Of a stretch of DNA of 64,000 bases, positions 36,435-46,600 are shown piece after piece. Position 1 is the stretch's first letter; the number at the start of each line of letters is the position of its first letter. The position numbers and the translations under genes are program-made. This stretch comes from Annona cherimola. Lineage: Eukaryota; Streptophyta; Magnoliopsida; Magnoliales; Annonaceae. A model generated the notes under the pieces. The model searched no databases. It saw nothing but the letters and a program-made list of their open reading frames with translations, and was not told the DNA's origin. The stretch lies in NCBI GenBank assembly GCA_030490835.1, contig CM059977.1, forward strand, positions 7,902,765 to 7,966,764. The letters are read 5' to 3'.

Positions 36435-36913
36435 TTCATGTCCGTTGATTTTTTCTTTTTAAATAGTTATTCTTATCTTTTAATATAAGCAACCAATGGT
36501 GGGCATGCGCGTAGTTGTTAACAAGATAAGTAGGCATTTTTATTTGAAATTGGAGAAATATAACGGCAATATTTGAATGCTTACTTAATAAACTGTTATC
36601 TTATTATTGAATCAAAAAATATTATCTTATTAACTTTGATGAGGCTGAAAATGTCTTGATTGCAAAGACCACTTCATATTTAAAATGAAATTTAAAAATG
36701 GCACGCATGGAGCCTCTATGCTTAAACACAATATGAATCTTTATTTTAAAATATACAAAGTAAATGCATTAAAATTTTCAAAAAAAATTCCTCCGTTATG
36801 GATTATTTCCATCATTCCCGTGACATTTCAAAAATTCAGCCGCACCTGTGATTCCTCCCGCGCCGGGCATCTATTTTTACGTAATTCCAAAAATGCCCGC
36901 AGGGACGACAATG
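36435..36913. other. Intergenic DNA
   Basis: No feature recognised. Confidence 0.4.
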
Positions 36914-37964
36914 CAGTTGTAGCTAGGAGTGGGAATTGGGGCGGGATGACCCATGATCCGGCTTTGACCTGACCCATTTTTGACTGGGTAAAATCAATAT
37001 TTTTTAACCCGGTACAGGAATGAGTCAAAAATTTTGATCCGAATTCAAAAATATGATCGGATTGGGTTGACCATGTCCTAACCCGAATAATCCGACCCGC
37101 CCTGTATATATTAATTTATTAAAAATTATAAACCTATGTTTAGATATTATTATTATTTTCTTTCAAAATTCTCACTTTTTTATATTCAACTCTATAATAA
37201 TAGAAGAATCAATTTATTCAGAAAGCAATATAAGAATTAATAAAAAGAATTTGAACGTATATAATCCTTATTTGTAATTGTATATTAACTTATTTTAATA
37301 AATTTATATTATTTTTCAAGTATTTTATTTTCTTAATTATGTGTTTTTCAATAATTAGTAAAATATTGAAGTATATAATATTTAAATATAGTATAATATA
37401 TATTTATGTTTAATAAGTATATAATTCTTAAAATTATCTAATTTAACTCACATTTATTACCCGAACCGCTATCCCAAAACTAGTTCAATAACAACCCGTA
37501 ATTTGTCCGAAAACCTATTAAAAAAAATTAAAGTCAAATCAACTTTGTGCTGAACTAATGTAAAAAGAGGGTCGCCAACCGCGGCTAGCGCGGTTGGTCG
37601 TCGACAGCGGCGCAGAAATGCGCTTTGCTGTCGACGTGGGTTCGAATCCCGTGTGGGATATTCGGCCCAAAAATAGCGTGGGAGCTTGTGGTCTCCCGGG
37701 TGAGGGGGTGTGAGAGTTTGTGGTCTCTCTGTTGGCTGTTGGAAGTTGTATCTTCCAGTTTATTTCGTGAAGTTGTGTCTTCAAGATTTCTTTGGGATGT
37801 TATTCTGTCCCCGAATTTGTAAGAATGTCTCAGATCTTCAGGTATAATATGTATTGAGATGGATGTAATTAATACCAATCAAAAAAAAAAAAAAAAATGT
37901 AAAAAGAGGGTCAATTTGGCAAACCTTGACCCAGCATGTCGGGCGCCCTAACCTCAGTTGTAGC
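36914..37964. mobile_element. hAT-like element carrying a SINE
   Basis: A perfect 10-bp repeat cagttgtagc flanks 36924-37954. The left end TAGGAGTGGGAATTGGGGCG, with following GACCCATG and GACCTGACCC motifs, resembles the hAT-like element at 35562. The right end (CTTGACCCAGCATGTCGGGCG) matches it only loosely in reverse. About 690 bp remain when the SINE is removed. The class call rests on end style and on the 8-10 bp duplication. Confidence 0.6.
37557..37912 (+). mobile_element. Full-length SINE with ~17-bp target duplication
   Basis: The body (37574-37897) starts GCCAACCGCGGCTAGCGCGG (A box), has the B box GGGTTCGAATCCCGTGTGGG about 45 bases on, the G-rich GTGTGAGAGTTTGTGGTCTC, the 3' block AAGAATGTCTCAGATCTTCA and an A-run of 17. 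The repeat aatgtaaaaagagggtc lies on both sides (37557-37573, 37896-37912; its first A's merge with the tail). The clean duplication and long A-run mark a recent insertion, later than the hAT-like host element. Confidence 0.93.
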
Positions 37965-38843
37965 CCCCGGTTCTGCATCCTCACCGTCGTCACGACAGAC
38001 TTTGCACCGTTGCCGCTTCTTCTTCCTGCACCATTTCCTATTTAGCAGCAGTGATTTACAGCCGGCAGTAACAATTTCGGTAGCCATCACATTCTCGATC
38101 GACGATTTCAGCTTCCCGTAATATTTGATTTGCTGCCACCATTAAAGTAGGCGCATCAAGCAACCTACAATGATAAAGCCGTGGCCCGTTGGCATTCAGA
38201 GACGATCGACAATGGTATTAAGACCCATCCCTAATCGAACTAACCAGCGGCTCCAAAAGAATAGAAATCCATCACAGACATCCGCTGGCGATCCCGAAAT
38301 CGTCGATGGCAGCCATAAAATTTCAAACCGGCAATGGCAATGAGCAAAAGCTACAAAAGCAGCTATCGCCCAGCACTGCACTTTTACGATTTCAGTGGAT
38401 GCCAAGACTTTGGCCATTATCCTTGTTTCAGCAGTGCCTCCCACCGGAAACCCACCAGCTAGTACCATCGACATCATTCTACCACCACCATTAATTTTGG
38501 CTCAGCCCCAAATTGCAGTCAGCAGCCATCTTCATCCAAAAATATTCAACTGTCCAAGGGGGATCCGTGACATGGATTATTGCTGCTCCTATCTCTGTGA
38601 TGAAGACTAGCATGGTGGTGGTGGGTCGCGAGAGTTGGATCTTCATCCTCGACGTTGATTCTTTCACCAGTGGCGGTGAAAAGGATGGAAGGAGATGAAC
38701 AGTGACGATATTTTCGGAATTGTCGAAAAACAGAGGCATGCTTTGTGATGGCGTGAGCACGGGAGGAAACAAGGGTAAAATGTTGGTGTTTGGAGAATCT
38801 TTTAAAATGTTACGGTACAAAGAGAATAATAGTTAAATGTCAT
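37965..38843. other. Unassigned GC-richer sequence
   Basis: Overlapping frames on both strands (for example 38196-38477 minus, 38395-38610 plus) without family resemblance. At 38790-38850 the sequence AAAATGTTACGGTACAAAGA resembles the end of the Mutator-like element to the right, so part of this may belong to a second, damaged copy. Confidence 0.35.
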
Positions 38844-39947
38844 GGGTAAAAAAATATTTTTTTAAAATTTTCTGATAAAATGCAACAAACACCACCATTT
38901 TATAATATTTATCTATTATTCTTTTTGTACCTACAATATTTTAATAGTTCTTTTAATATTCACAACATTTTACCAATAATTTCTCTAATACCCAAGCCAT
39001 CACCTTCCGTCAGTTAACTTTCACACAGATGAAAAATGTCACCGTTTTTATTTTTTAATATCCAAATTGCCCAAATCCTAGTTCGTCGTCTCTGTTCATC
39101 TCCATTCCTTGTTTCTGTTTCTTCTTCCCTTCCTCTCTGTTTCTTCCATTCTTCCCTGTCGCCCCTCAATCTACACTGGGATCGATATCACCTCCATTTC
39201 AATTTCTTTATCCAATCTTCCCTGTTGCTCCTCCATTTGAATTGGGACCGACATTCCCATTTTTAAAGTCGGTTCTTTATAGCATTGAAACCTGCTGGAT
39301 TTGCTTGCCTCCTACAAATTTGGCAATGGCAGTGTTCCTCTTTTTGGCATCTCTTTGCAATTCCAGCTTCCCCATAACCTGATAGTCATCTTCTTTAATC
39401 GATCCGCCAACGCCTATCGTTGCCTGCACTAAAAGTCACACCACTGCCATTGTCAACAAGACTAGAAAAATAAAAAAGTTTTGTAAACAATTTTGAAAGG
39501 AAAATCCACCACCACAAAAAAAGAGGATTTTCAATGCCTCTATTTTTTATTAGAAAATGAGAATCGTCAATGGATTTCACAATAGAAAAGAAGATTTTCA
39601 TTAACCTCGGTCTTCCCTTTCAATTTGAAAATGAAGTGAAAATCGGTGGGGCCAATTTTGTGCGACAGATTTTGGGAAGAGATTATCAGCACTTCCCTAA
39701 TGGAATTTGCTTGTCTTGTTGTCTTCTGGCTAGCCTAGCTGTTGATTTTGTGGAATGTTACTAGATGTATTGGGCGCAAATTTGTCTTTTCCACATGGTC
39801 AGGACGGCTGTTTACGCTGTCCATGATGGCTTAGGTATTAAAAGAATTAAGGGTGAAACGTTATAGATATCAAAAGAATTATTGAAACGCTGTGGGTACC
39901 AAAGAAATAATATGTAAGTATTACGAAGTATGAGAGGAATTTACCCT
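38844..39947. mobile_element. Mutator-like element with ~100-bp inverted repeats
   Basis: The left arm (about 38900-39002) and the reverse complement of the right arm (about 39830-39935) align over about 100 bp: ATTATTCTTTTTGTACCTAC against ATTATTTCTTTGGTACCCAC, and AATACCCAAGCCATC against AATACCTAAGCCATC. Between them lie about 800 bp of CT-rich, then mixed, single-copy-looking sequence. There is no transposase. This arrangement is that of a non-autonomous MULE, possibly one that captured host sequence. Ends are approximate and no 9-bp duplication was fixed. Confidence 0.6.
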
Positions 39948-40231
39948 AATTCATTATTGGCTTCTATTAAAAAATCCGTACTCACTACCGGCCTCGTACG
40001 AATTCCAACAAGACGATGACCTACATCAACCCATGATGATGATGATTTCTACCGTTGATTTTTAACAGATGAGGGCCGGGACGGTGGGCGTTTGGACCCT
40101 TCTATTAGGGCAGCGAAAACAGGGCCACCAGTACTGCACCAAGAGTTGGCAACCATGCATTTCTCAAAGATCAGGCAGCAGAAGGAGGCGCAGTAGCAGC
40201 AGAGCAGCAGGAGGCATGCTGCAGCTTGCGG

Positions 40232-40262
<31 letters not shown>

Positions 40263-41289
40263 GAAAGGAGTGGAGGGTGTGGCGTCGCTTAGCTGCCTCG
40301 ATGATACAAAAGAAACAAAAACTAATGTTTTCATGTGACGCAGGATTTTGGAAGCCAGTCCGGCCATGGGATCGTCGACCCCAGCTGCTTGTCTCTTGCG
40401 ATGGCTTCTGCGCTCCGCGCTTCCGACCTCAGCTTATGCCTCATCCCTCATGCTACCGTTGCTTCTCATTTCTTCAAATTTTATTTCCCATCCGCGGCCC
40501 CCACTATACATATACCGATCGTTTCCATATCTGATTCTTTGCTTTAACTATCTCCATATTATGGTAATAGCTTCCATGATTTCTTCTTTTTATTTATAAT
40601 GAACATCTCTAATTAGGAATTAAAACCATTCATTTTCCCGAAATTAATTTGTGATGGTCACTCCTATTGGTGGTTCATAAAGCATGGATGGTTTCGATCA
40701 CCCTGTCAAAATTCAGATGTTGGGCGAAGCTGGGGTAGAAGGATTGTGGATTTTGAGCCACGGAGGAGGCAAAATGTAGAAAGAAAAAAGAAATTCCATC
40801 TGAAGAATGTTGCCAAATTGAGTTCAGTAGTTACGACAAAAAAAAGAAAAAAAAAAAAAGCCCCTAAATATGAGGGGACTGCTATTCTACGTATTTTCCG
40901 CACGTGCAACCTATCAACCCTTGTGCATAAACGTTCCCCGGTCATCAATGATTTCGAGATAGACACGTCCAAATCAGCAGGCATGCACCAAATATGATCC
41001 TAACATCATTTGGCTATTTTTTTATTTCCAAATCATTGATGGTAATTCATCGCGGATCGGCTAGTATATATGTCAAGTAAGAAATTTCGCATGCATATCC
41101 GTTTGCACACCTGGCGTACAGCTAATTCGAGTTAGACTGTCCAATTTCAGGCCCCACCTTAGTGACCATGTTAGAATACAAATAAAATAACATTGCTTAA
41201 TCATATCGCCATGAGGCTTGTTACGTGATTGTTGAGTATTTACTTAAATGATCGAAAACGATAAACTGCCCAACGACTTCATTTGAATC
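39948..41289. other. Intergenic DNA with a (GA)n tract
   Basis: A run of GA units at about 40231-40262 sits in a purine-rich stretch (40170-40270) followed by a more GC-balanced region to 40500. Frames here (40069-40338, 40226-40534, 40335-40547) overlap in three phases and are driven by the repeat. No gene assigned. Confidence 0.4.
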
Positions 41290-41710
41290 GCGCGCGCGGC
41301 TCACAACGGCTCGAGTATCAAATGCGCATGTCCGGCGGAGCATCAAAGGGGTGGGCAGCAATCGCATTACGCGGGATCATGCACGCAAACCCAACGAGGA
41401 GTAGGAGGCGCAGCGAGACAAGGGGTGATCCTGAGCATGATGAAGGCTATTGAACCGGAGGAAAAACCGCGGAGGGCTTGGGAAGTGCCCCCACCATAGG
41501 GACACCTGCTACGTGCCATGCAGGCAAAGTCGACCTCATTTCCAACGGCTGGTGCACCACCCACTACCTTTCCAACGCGACGAACGATCGATTCATGGTG
41601 ATGGGCCCTCGGCACATTGCATTGCACGTTTGCGTCATGTGGGGTTTGTCCCGCAGTGTACCCAAGTATTGCCGTACCGCCCACTGCACCTCAAGTACTA
41701 CGGTGTAAGG
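41290..41710. other. GC-rich island, open in several frames
   Basis: About 420 bp of high-GC sequence with open frames on both strands (41367-41684 minus; 41450-41734 and 41478-41708 plus). No domain, signal peptide or splice context was recognised. It could be a decayed gene fragment. Confidence 0.35.
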
Positions 41711-41749
41711 ACCTTACAAAGGGATAACATTTAAATAAATTAAAAAAAA

Positions 41750-42000
41750 AAAAAAACGTGTCTCGGTTGTAAAATTTTTAATAAAAAAATTTTAGTGTAA
41801 AAGCTGTTAAATTAATAGAAAATGATGTGATATAGTAAATGATGAGAAATAAAGAGAATAAAATTAAAATAGATAGGTTAGTTGTATAAGTAATTATAAA
41901 AGAATAATTAAAAAGCATAATTGTCGGATAGAAATATGTGTAAAAAATAATTTAAAAAAAAAATTCATAGAAGGTGAAAAGTTTTAGCTAGACAAATGTG
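41750..42000 (+). mobile_element. Family A MITE, first of three in tandem
   Basis: Family A interior: AAATGATGTGATATAG, TTAAAATAGATAGGTTAGTT, GAAAAGTTTTAG. The right end AGACAAATGTGTGTTTAAAA joins directly onto the next copy. Confidence 0.65.
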
Positions 42001-42258
42001 TGTTTAAAAAGTAATAAAAATTTTAATAAAAAAGTTTTGTGGTAAAAGTTTTTAATACGAGAGAAAATTATGAGATGTGACAAAAATAATGATAAGGAGT
42101 AAATAAAATAAATTTGCTAGTTATATAAGTAGTGTGAAAATGATTAAAAAGTAAGATACTTATATAAGAAGAAGTAAATAAATAATAAATAATTAAAAAA
42201 AGGATAGTTGCGAATAGTGAAAAGTTTTTATTTTAAAATTCTTTTTGGTAAACAAAGA
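42001..42258 (+). mobile_element. Family A MITE, second of three in tandem
   Basis: Interior AATGATAAGGAGTAAATAAA, GAATAGTGAAAAGTTTTTAT; right end TTTTGGTAAACAAAGATCC. Confidence 0.65.
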
Positions 42259-42457
42259 TCCTCGAAATTTTCATGCGTAAAATTTTTTAAAATAGAAGAA
42301 TATAATGTAATATAATAAAAGTAATAAAGAATAAAAAGAAAAAAGTTAAAATAGATAGACTAATTGTATAGATAATTATGTAGACATGATAGAAAAGTAA
42401 GATAATTATATAGAAACATGTTAAGAAAAGAATTTAAAAATTGGATAATTGTATGAG

Positions 42458-42747
42458 TCCTAATCTTGTGCACCCAGGAGTTTAAATTTTTTTTTTGTAA
42501 AACTACTAATCTAAGTATATTTAAGATATCAAACAAGTTTTACATTTTGTATATTTTTTATTTTTTAAAAAAGGGGTGTTTTAGTCATTTTCAAAATACT
42601 AAAATACTCCTGTTTTGAAAATAAAAAATAAAAATTTACAAATATGGTGAAACTTAATATATATATTAAATACACTTAGATTAACAGTTTTATGAAAAAA
42701 ATTCAAAAGAATTTAAAAATAAGTTTTTGCACCCATGTGCACTTCAA
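42458..42747 (+). mobile_element. Family B MITE nested in family A
   Basis: Starts TCTTGTGCACCCAGG and ends TTGCACCCATGTGCAC. Inverted cores CTAATCTAAGTATATTTAAG and TTAAATACACTTAGATTAAC surround AAATACTCCTGTTTTGAAAA. The family A sequence continues on both sides, so B inserted later. Confidence 0.75.
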
Positions 42748-42761
42748 GGAACGAAAAGTTT

Positions 42762-42818
42762 TAAATTTAAAATTTTTAATTTAAAATTTTTAATTTAAAA
42801 TTTTTAATTTAAAATTTT
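42762..42818. repeat. ~15-bp tandem repeat
   Basis: Four copies of the unit AATTTAAAATTTTTA. Each is itself near-palindromic and AT-only. Confidence 0.85.
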
Positions 42819-42840
42819 CTGAGTGTAAACAAATACACGC

Positions 42841-44420
42841 TAATACTTTCCAAACGTTTGTGAATGTTTAGCCTTAAAGATATTCTAAGCTCCTTAAGAA
42901 ATTGCTACTACAGCAAATTTTTTAAATGAATTTAAGAACTACTACGTTCCCTAGAAAAAAATTTATTATCAACAAGCTTTTGCAATTTTGCGAGAAACTA
43001 GCCATTCATGTTTCCTATGAAAGTGGCGGCCGCTGTAATTTGCCTCAAACCAAAGCTGCGCCAAATAGGCCGCAAGTTGGATGGCATTATCAATTGTTTT
43101 GATTTTATATTCTAACCCTCAACTCAACTTTTTGTCTATCCCTACCTTCATTTTAGTATGTATCATTTTATACTAACAAATATATAATACTTTAAAAGAT
43201 TTTTACTTCATTGAATTAATCTTAAAATATTATATATTAAATAATAAGTATTAATCCTTTTCCATGGAAATTTCTTTCAATTTATAAGTTATAAAGCAAC
43301 ATGATTGCTAGGTAATATTTTTTTCAAATTATGATGTATAATTTGTGTCTATTGGCTTCAATAATATTCAATAGGATCCATCTTATATGACTATTTTTGA
43401 TAATACAGTTTTATATTAAGAAACAAAATCAGGTTAGGTCAATTGAGCCTCCAACCTATACCAACTCACTTTCGAAATTAAGTTATATAGTGTTTTTTTC
43501 CAAAATGTCTAACTTAAATTTTATAATAAATCCGAGTAAGTTAGCCGGATTCAAATTAAGACTCGACTTATTTACACCTCTACTCCTAAAGTGCATCTGG
43601 AGCTCGATTAGCAGAGGCCCAGTGGACATAATACACGAGGGGGGTGAGGAGAGGGGTGGGTGCGTTGCGTGAGCAGAGGGAGGCCGACGTTGGCGAGGAG
43701 AAGGTGAGCCCGCTGTACTAATCTGCGTTCATCCAAAACTATGAAGGAGCCTGGCAAAGCATATTCGATCAGCAAAAACCACGGTCGGACCCCATAGTGA
43801 TCCGGTGGGCAACATTTCAGTAACAGTTAACATACATGGATATTTTATCTGTCGTAGGAATATCAAAAAAGAAAAAAGAAAAAGAAATTGGGTATGACTG
43901 ATTTGGAGGAGCTCGGAATTTTGAACGAATCTGATCTGCCATGCGTGTCAGAAAGCGGCAGGAAAATTGGCGTTGCTTCCGTGAACAGAAAACAGAGAGG
44001 AGGAAGAGAAACAAGGAAGGAGTGGAGGAAATAAAGAACGATCCTCCGCGGCATTATTATCATATCATCGAGACCCACAAATCGTAGGCAAGCGACAAGA
44101 GAGTATGCGCTTGTATTTCAGACCCCACCTATCCAACTGGGGGTGTTTTGATGCGGTACATGTGTAGCCACCAACTCTTTCTGCCCCGAATAAAACTCCC
44201 GTGCATTACCGGATACGCACTTTATATACTCTCTTTCCTTTCCTCTCCTTCCTTTTCTGTTATTCATTCCTTTCCTCTCTTTTTTTCTTTTTTTTTTTTT
44301 AAAATAATTTCCTCCTCCCTCAAATCTTCACCCTTTTTCTCTCTTTTTGAAACCGCCTTTCTCTATCAATGGATAGTTACTCTTTTGGACTCATCCGGGC
44401 CGTTGTTTTTACGTTTATTC
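42841..44420. other. Intergenic DNA and 3' flank of GA20ox
   Basis: No gene recognised. 44235-44400 is T/C-rich on the plus strand and may hold the 3' untranslated region of GA20ox, which runs on the minus strand. The frame at 44148-44600 (+) overlaps the last GA20ox exon antisense and is a shadow. Confidence 0.4.
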
Positions 44421-45879
44421 TCACTTGCTCTCTCCAGTCCTTTTCGGGCAGTCATGATGCGACGAGGGAGAGCTGAGTGGCTCTGTAGTCGCGGTAGTGG
44501 CTGTAGTACTGTGCTGGTCTTCAAGAAGCCATTTGGAGAACACGTCCAACGTTTTCATGTCTGCTCTGTAGTGCTTTTGGGTGAAGTTGAGGAAAGATGA
44601 CCACGTGAAGTCCGGGTACTTCCTGGGATGATTGCTGTCCACCAGCCTGCTCGGAGGATTCACCACCTTGTTCATCTCCGGGCAGAGGAAGAAGGCCAGG
44701 GACTTCCTCGGCGTCTGACTGTTCACAACCGCTCTGTGCAGGCAGCTCTGGAATCGCCCGTTCGACAGAGCCTAATGACGACCCACGAACCAAAAATCAG
44801 ATTCGATTCGCTAGCTCGCTCAAAACATTCATGCAAAGAGAATTCGAGGCAAGGAAAATAAAAATATGCATACATACATACCATGAAGGTATCGCCAATG
44901 TTTACAACGAAGGCATCTCGCCTGGGGCGTATGTAGCGCCACTCGTCGTCAACGAACACCTGCAAACCACCAACCTCGTCTTGGTGGAGGATCGTTAGGG
45001 ACGTGGGGTCACAGTGGGGGCCGGTGCCGAGGGTGAGATTCGGCTTCTGGCATGGAGGGTAGTAATTGAGCCTCATGATCGAGTCGTTTCCTTCGAAGAA
45101 TTCCCGGAAATGCGTTCGGCCTACCCCCAAGCTCATCCCAAGCAGCTCCATGATTCTCAGCGACAGGTGGCTCATCGCATCGCAGTATTCTTGGTACACC
45201 ATTCTGCAATCAATGAATAATCAAACTCGTAAAATTAACTAAAGGATGGTACTTTTAATTAATTAATTAATGGTTCTTCTTTGATTTGCACCTACCCGTA
45301 TGGGCGGTAAGAATCGCCTAGCGCTCCACCGAAATAGTCTTCGACAACTGCTGCTCTTTTCTTTCCTTGTGGCGAGGGAGAGTAGCGGAAAGAAAGCGTT
45401 TCCTTCCACGGCAGTTTGGAGGAGAACCTCCCGGTGAAGCTGCTGGCGTAGCCGCAGCTCTCTCCCGGCTTCCTCTGTGCTCTCATTTTCTCTTCCAGCG
45501 GCATTGTGAAGAAGGTCTCCACGCAGCGGTGTGCCTCGGCAACGAGCCCCGCGTCCACGCCGTGGTTGACGACCTGGAAGAAGCCGTGCTTCTTGCAAGC
45601 CTCCCAGACCTGAGAAACCACTTCGTCGGATTCCCCGGAGAGGAACCGCTGCAGGTCGACGAGGGGGACGACCAGCTCTTCCTCTCCCAGGGACGGCTTC
45701 TCCTCCTCGGGCCAAATGAACTGGACGGGTATGTTGGGCTCGTAGCTAAGGCGAGAAGCGTCGAACAGGAAAGAAGTATCATGGGGCCTGGTGTTGCCGT
45801 TGCCGTTTTCATCTTTCTTGGAGGAGAGTGGAGATGGAGAAGACATAGGCGCGCTAGAAATGCAGTCTTTGATGGCCAT
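44421..45879 (-). CDS. GA20ox: Gibberellin 20-oxidase (2-oxoglutarate/Fe(II) dioxygenase), three exons
   Basis: Exon 1 is 45879-45296, exon 2 is 45203-44882 and exon 3 is 44771-44421. The introns (92 and 110 bp) start GTAGGT and GTATGT and end TTGCAG and TTAG. Frame is kept, giving 418 residues. Signature motifs: LPWKETLSF at 156-164 (typical of GA20ox and linked to GA substrate recognition), NYYPPC at 241-246 (2-oxoglutarate), HCD with Fe ligands H258 and D260, third ligand H314 in CLHRAVVNS, and R324/S326 for 2-oxoglutarate. All catalytic residues are intact. GA20ox enzymes are soluble cytosolic oxidases that turn GA12/GA53 stepwise into GA9/GA20, a rate-limiting and feedback-repressed step. 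The three-exon layout is that of the family. The C-terminus is long: after KWLL a 29-residue Ser/Thr-rich tail follows (usual family length about 370-390). Which paralogue it is cannot be said. Confidence 0.97.
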
Positions 45880-46121
45880 GTTGGTTGGTTGGTGGGTTTG
45901 TGTTGGGAGGGAAGAGGAATGGAGTGGTGGTTACTTCAGAGATAAGATGTGATGTAGGGAAGAGGTTGGAGAGTGAGGGGAAGAGAAAAGCCAAAGCCGA
46001 CCCTTGGGGAAGCCGGTGAACTAAAAAAAAAAAAATTTTTTTTTTTTAATTAAAAAAACGGTAATCTCGTGGATTCACCACGGCGTCATATCTGCAGGAC
46101 TCATCGGCAGCTCCCTCGCCC
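45880..46121 (-). promoter_or_regulatory. 5' leader of GA20ox
   Basis: Upstream of the ATG on the minus strand the sequence is pyrimidine-rich (TCCCTCCCAACACAAACCC, CTTCCCCTCACTCTCC) as in a leader. An A/T run lies at 46022-46060. The transcript probably starts about 30 bases downstream of the TATA box, near 46090-46100. Confidence 0.5.
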
Positions 46122-46130
46122 TATTTATAT
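46122..46130 (-). promoter_or_regulatory. TATA box of GA20ox
   Basis: Minus-strand ATATAAATA about 245 bp upstream of the start codon, in a good consensus context (GATATAAATAGGG). It is the best TATA match upstream of this gene. Confidence 0.7.
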
Positions 46131-46210
46131 CTCAAATCATCCCATGCTCCCTCTCTGCAAACTCACCTCACGATTGCCCCAATCCCACTTGGACACCTGC
46201 GCCTACTCGT

Positions 46211-46216
46211 CACGTG
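46211..46216. promoter_or_regulatory. G-box CACGTG in the GA20ox promoter
   Basis: A palindromic CACGTG about 80 bp upstream of the TATA box, at the edge of the repeat array. bHLH (PIF-type) and bZIP factors bind this hexamer. The assignment is by motif only. Confidence 0.5.
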
Positions 46217-46600
46217 ATCCGATCCTTCCATTAGCTTAAAAATAAGATTTCTTAACTATCCAATAAAGGTCGCCTTAATTCATCTGACGATCCAAACTAT
46301 CTACTTGATCCGATCCTTCCATTAGCTTTTAAAAACATTTTCTAGAGGACCAAATAAAGATCACACTTATCCGATGATAAAAAAAAAAATCATCTTCTTG
46401 ATCTGATCCCTCCATTAGCTTAAGTCGCACTCTTTTTATCGATAACTCAATAAATATCGCCACTCATCCGACGATCCAAATTATTTACTTCATCATCTTC
46501 TCGATCCGATCCTTCTATTAGCTTAAAAAAATTCATTTTTGAGAAAACCCGATAAAGATCATACCCATCTGATTATCCAAATTATCTGCTCGTCGTTCCA
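46215..46600. repeat. Four ~95-bp direct repeats in the GA20ox upstream region
   Basis: Units begin with GATCCGATCCTTCCATTAGC at about 46215, 46306, 46400 and 46503 (spacing 91, 94, 103). Each then has an A-rich tract, an AATAAAGATC-type block and a CATCYGACGATCCAAA-type block followed by TWTCTACT. Copies differ by substitutions and small gaps. The array lies about 90-480 bp upstream of the TATA box. Confidence 0.85.

Larger units (their letters stand above)
42259..42840 (+). mobile_element. Family A MITE, third of three, interrupted by a family B MITE
   Basis: The left part runs from 42259 to about 42457 (ATAATGTAATATAATAAAAG, TTAAAATAGATAGACTAATT, AAATTGGATAATTGTATGAG). Family B follows, then the right part resumes with GAACGAAAAGTTTTAAA at about 42750 and ends GTGTAAACAAATACACG. 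Confidence 0.65.

Noticed and set aside
37620..37660. tRNA gene suggested by a perfect B box GGGTTCGAATCCC
   Set aside because: No cloverleaf, and the sequence continues into a SINE body with A-tail and target duplication.
42762..42818. CRISPR-like regular repeat
   Set aside because: Units are directly adjacent with no unique spacers, AT-only, and inside a plant MITE.
45367..45945. 192-codon frame on the plus strand over GA20ox exon 1
   Set aside because: Antisense shadow of the GA20ox exon, which has all catalytic motifs and correct splice sites.
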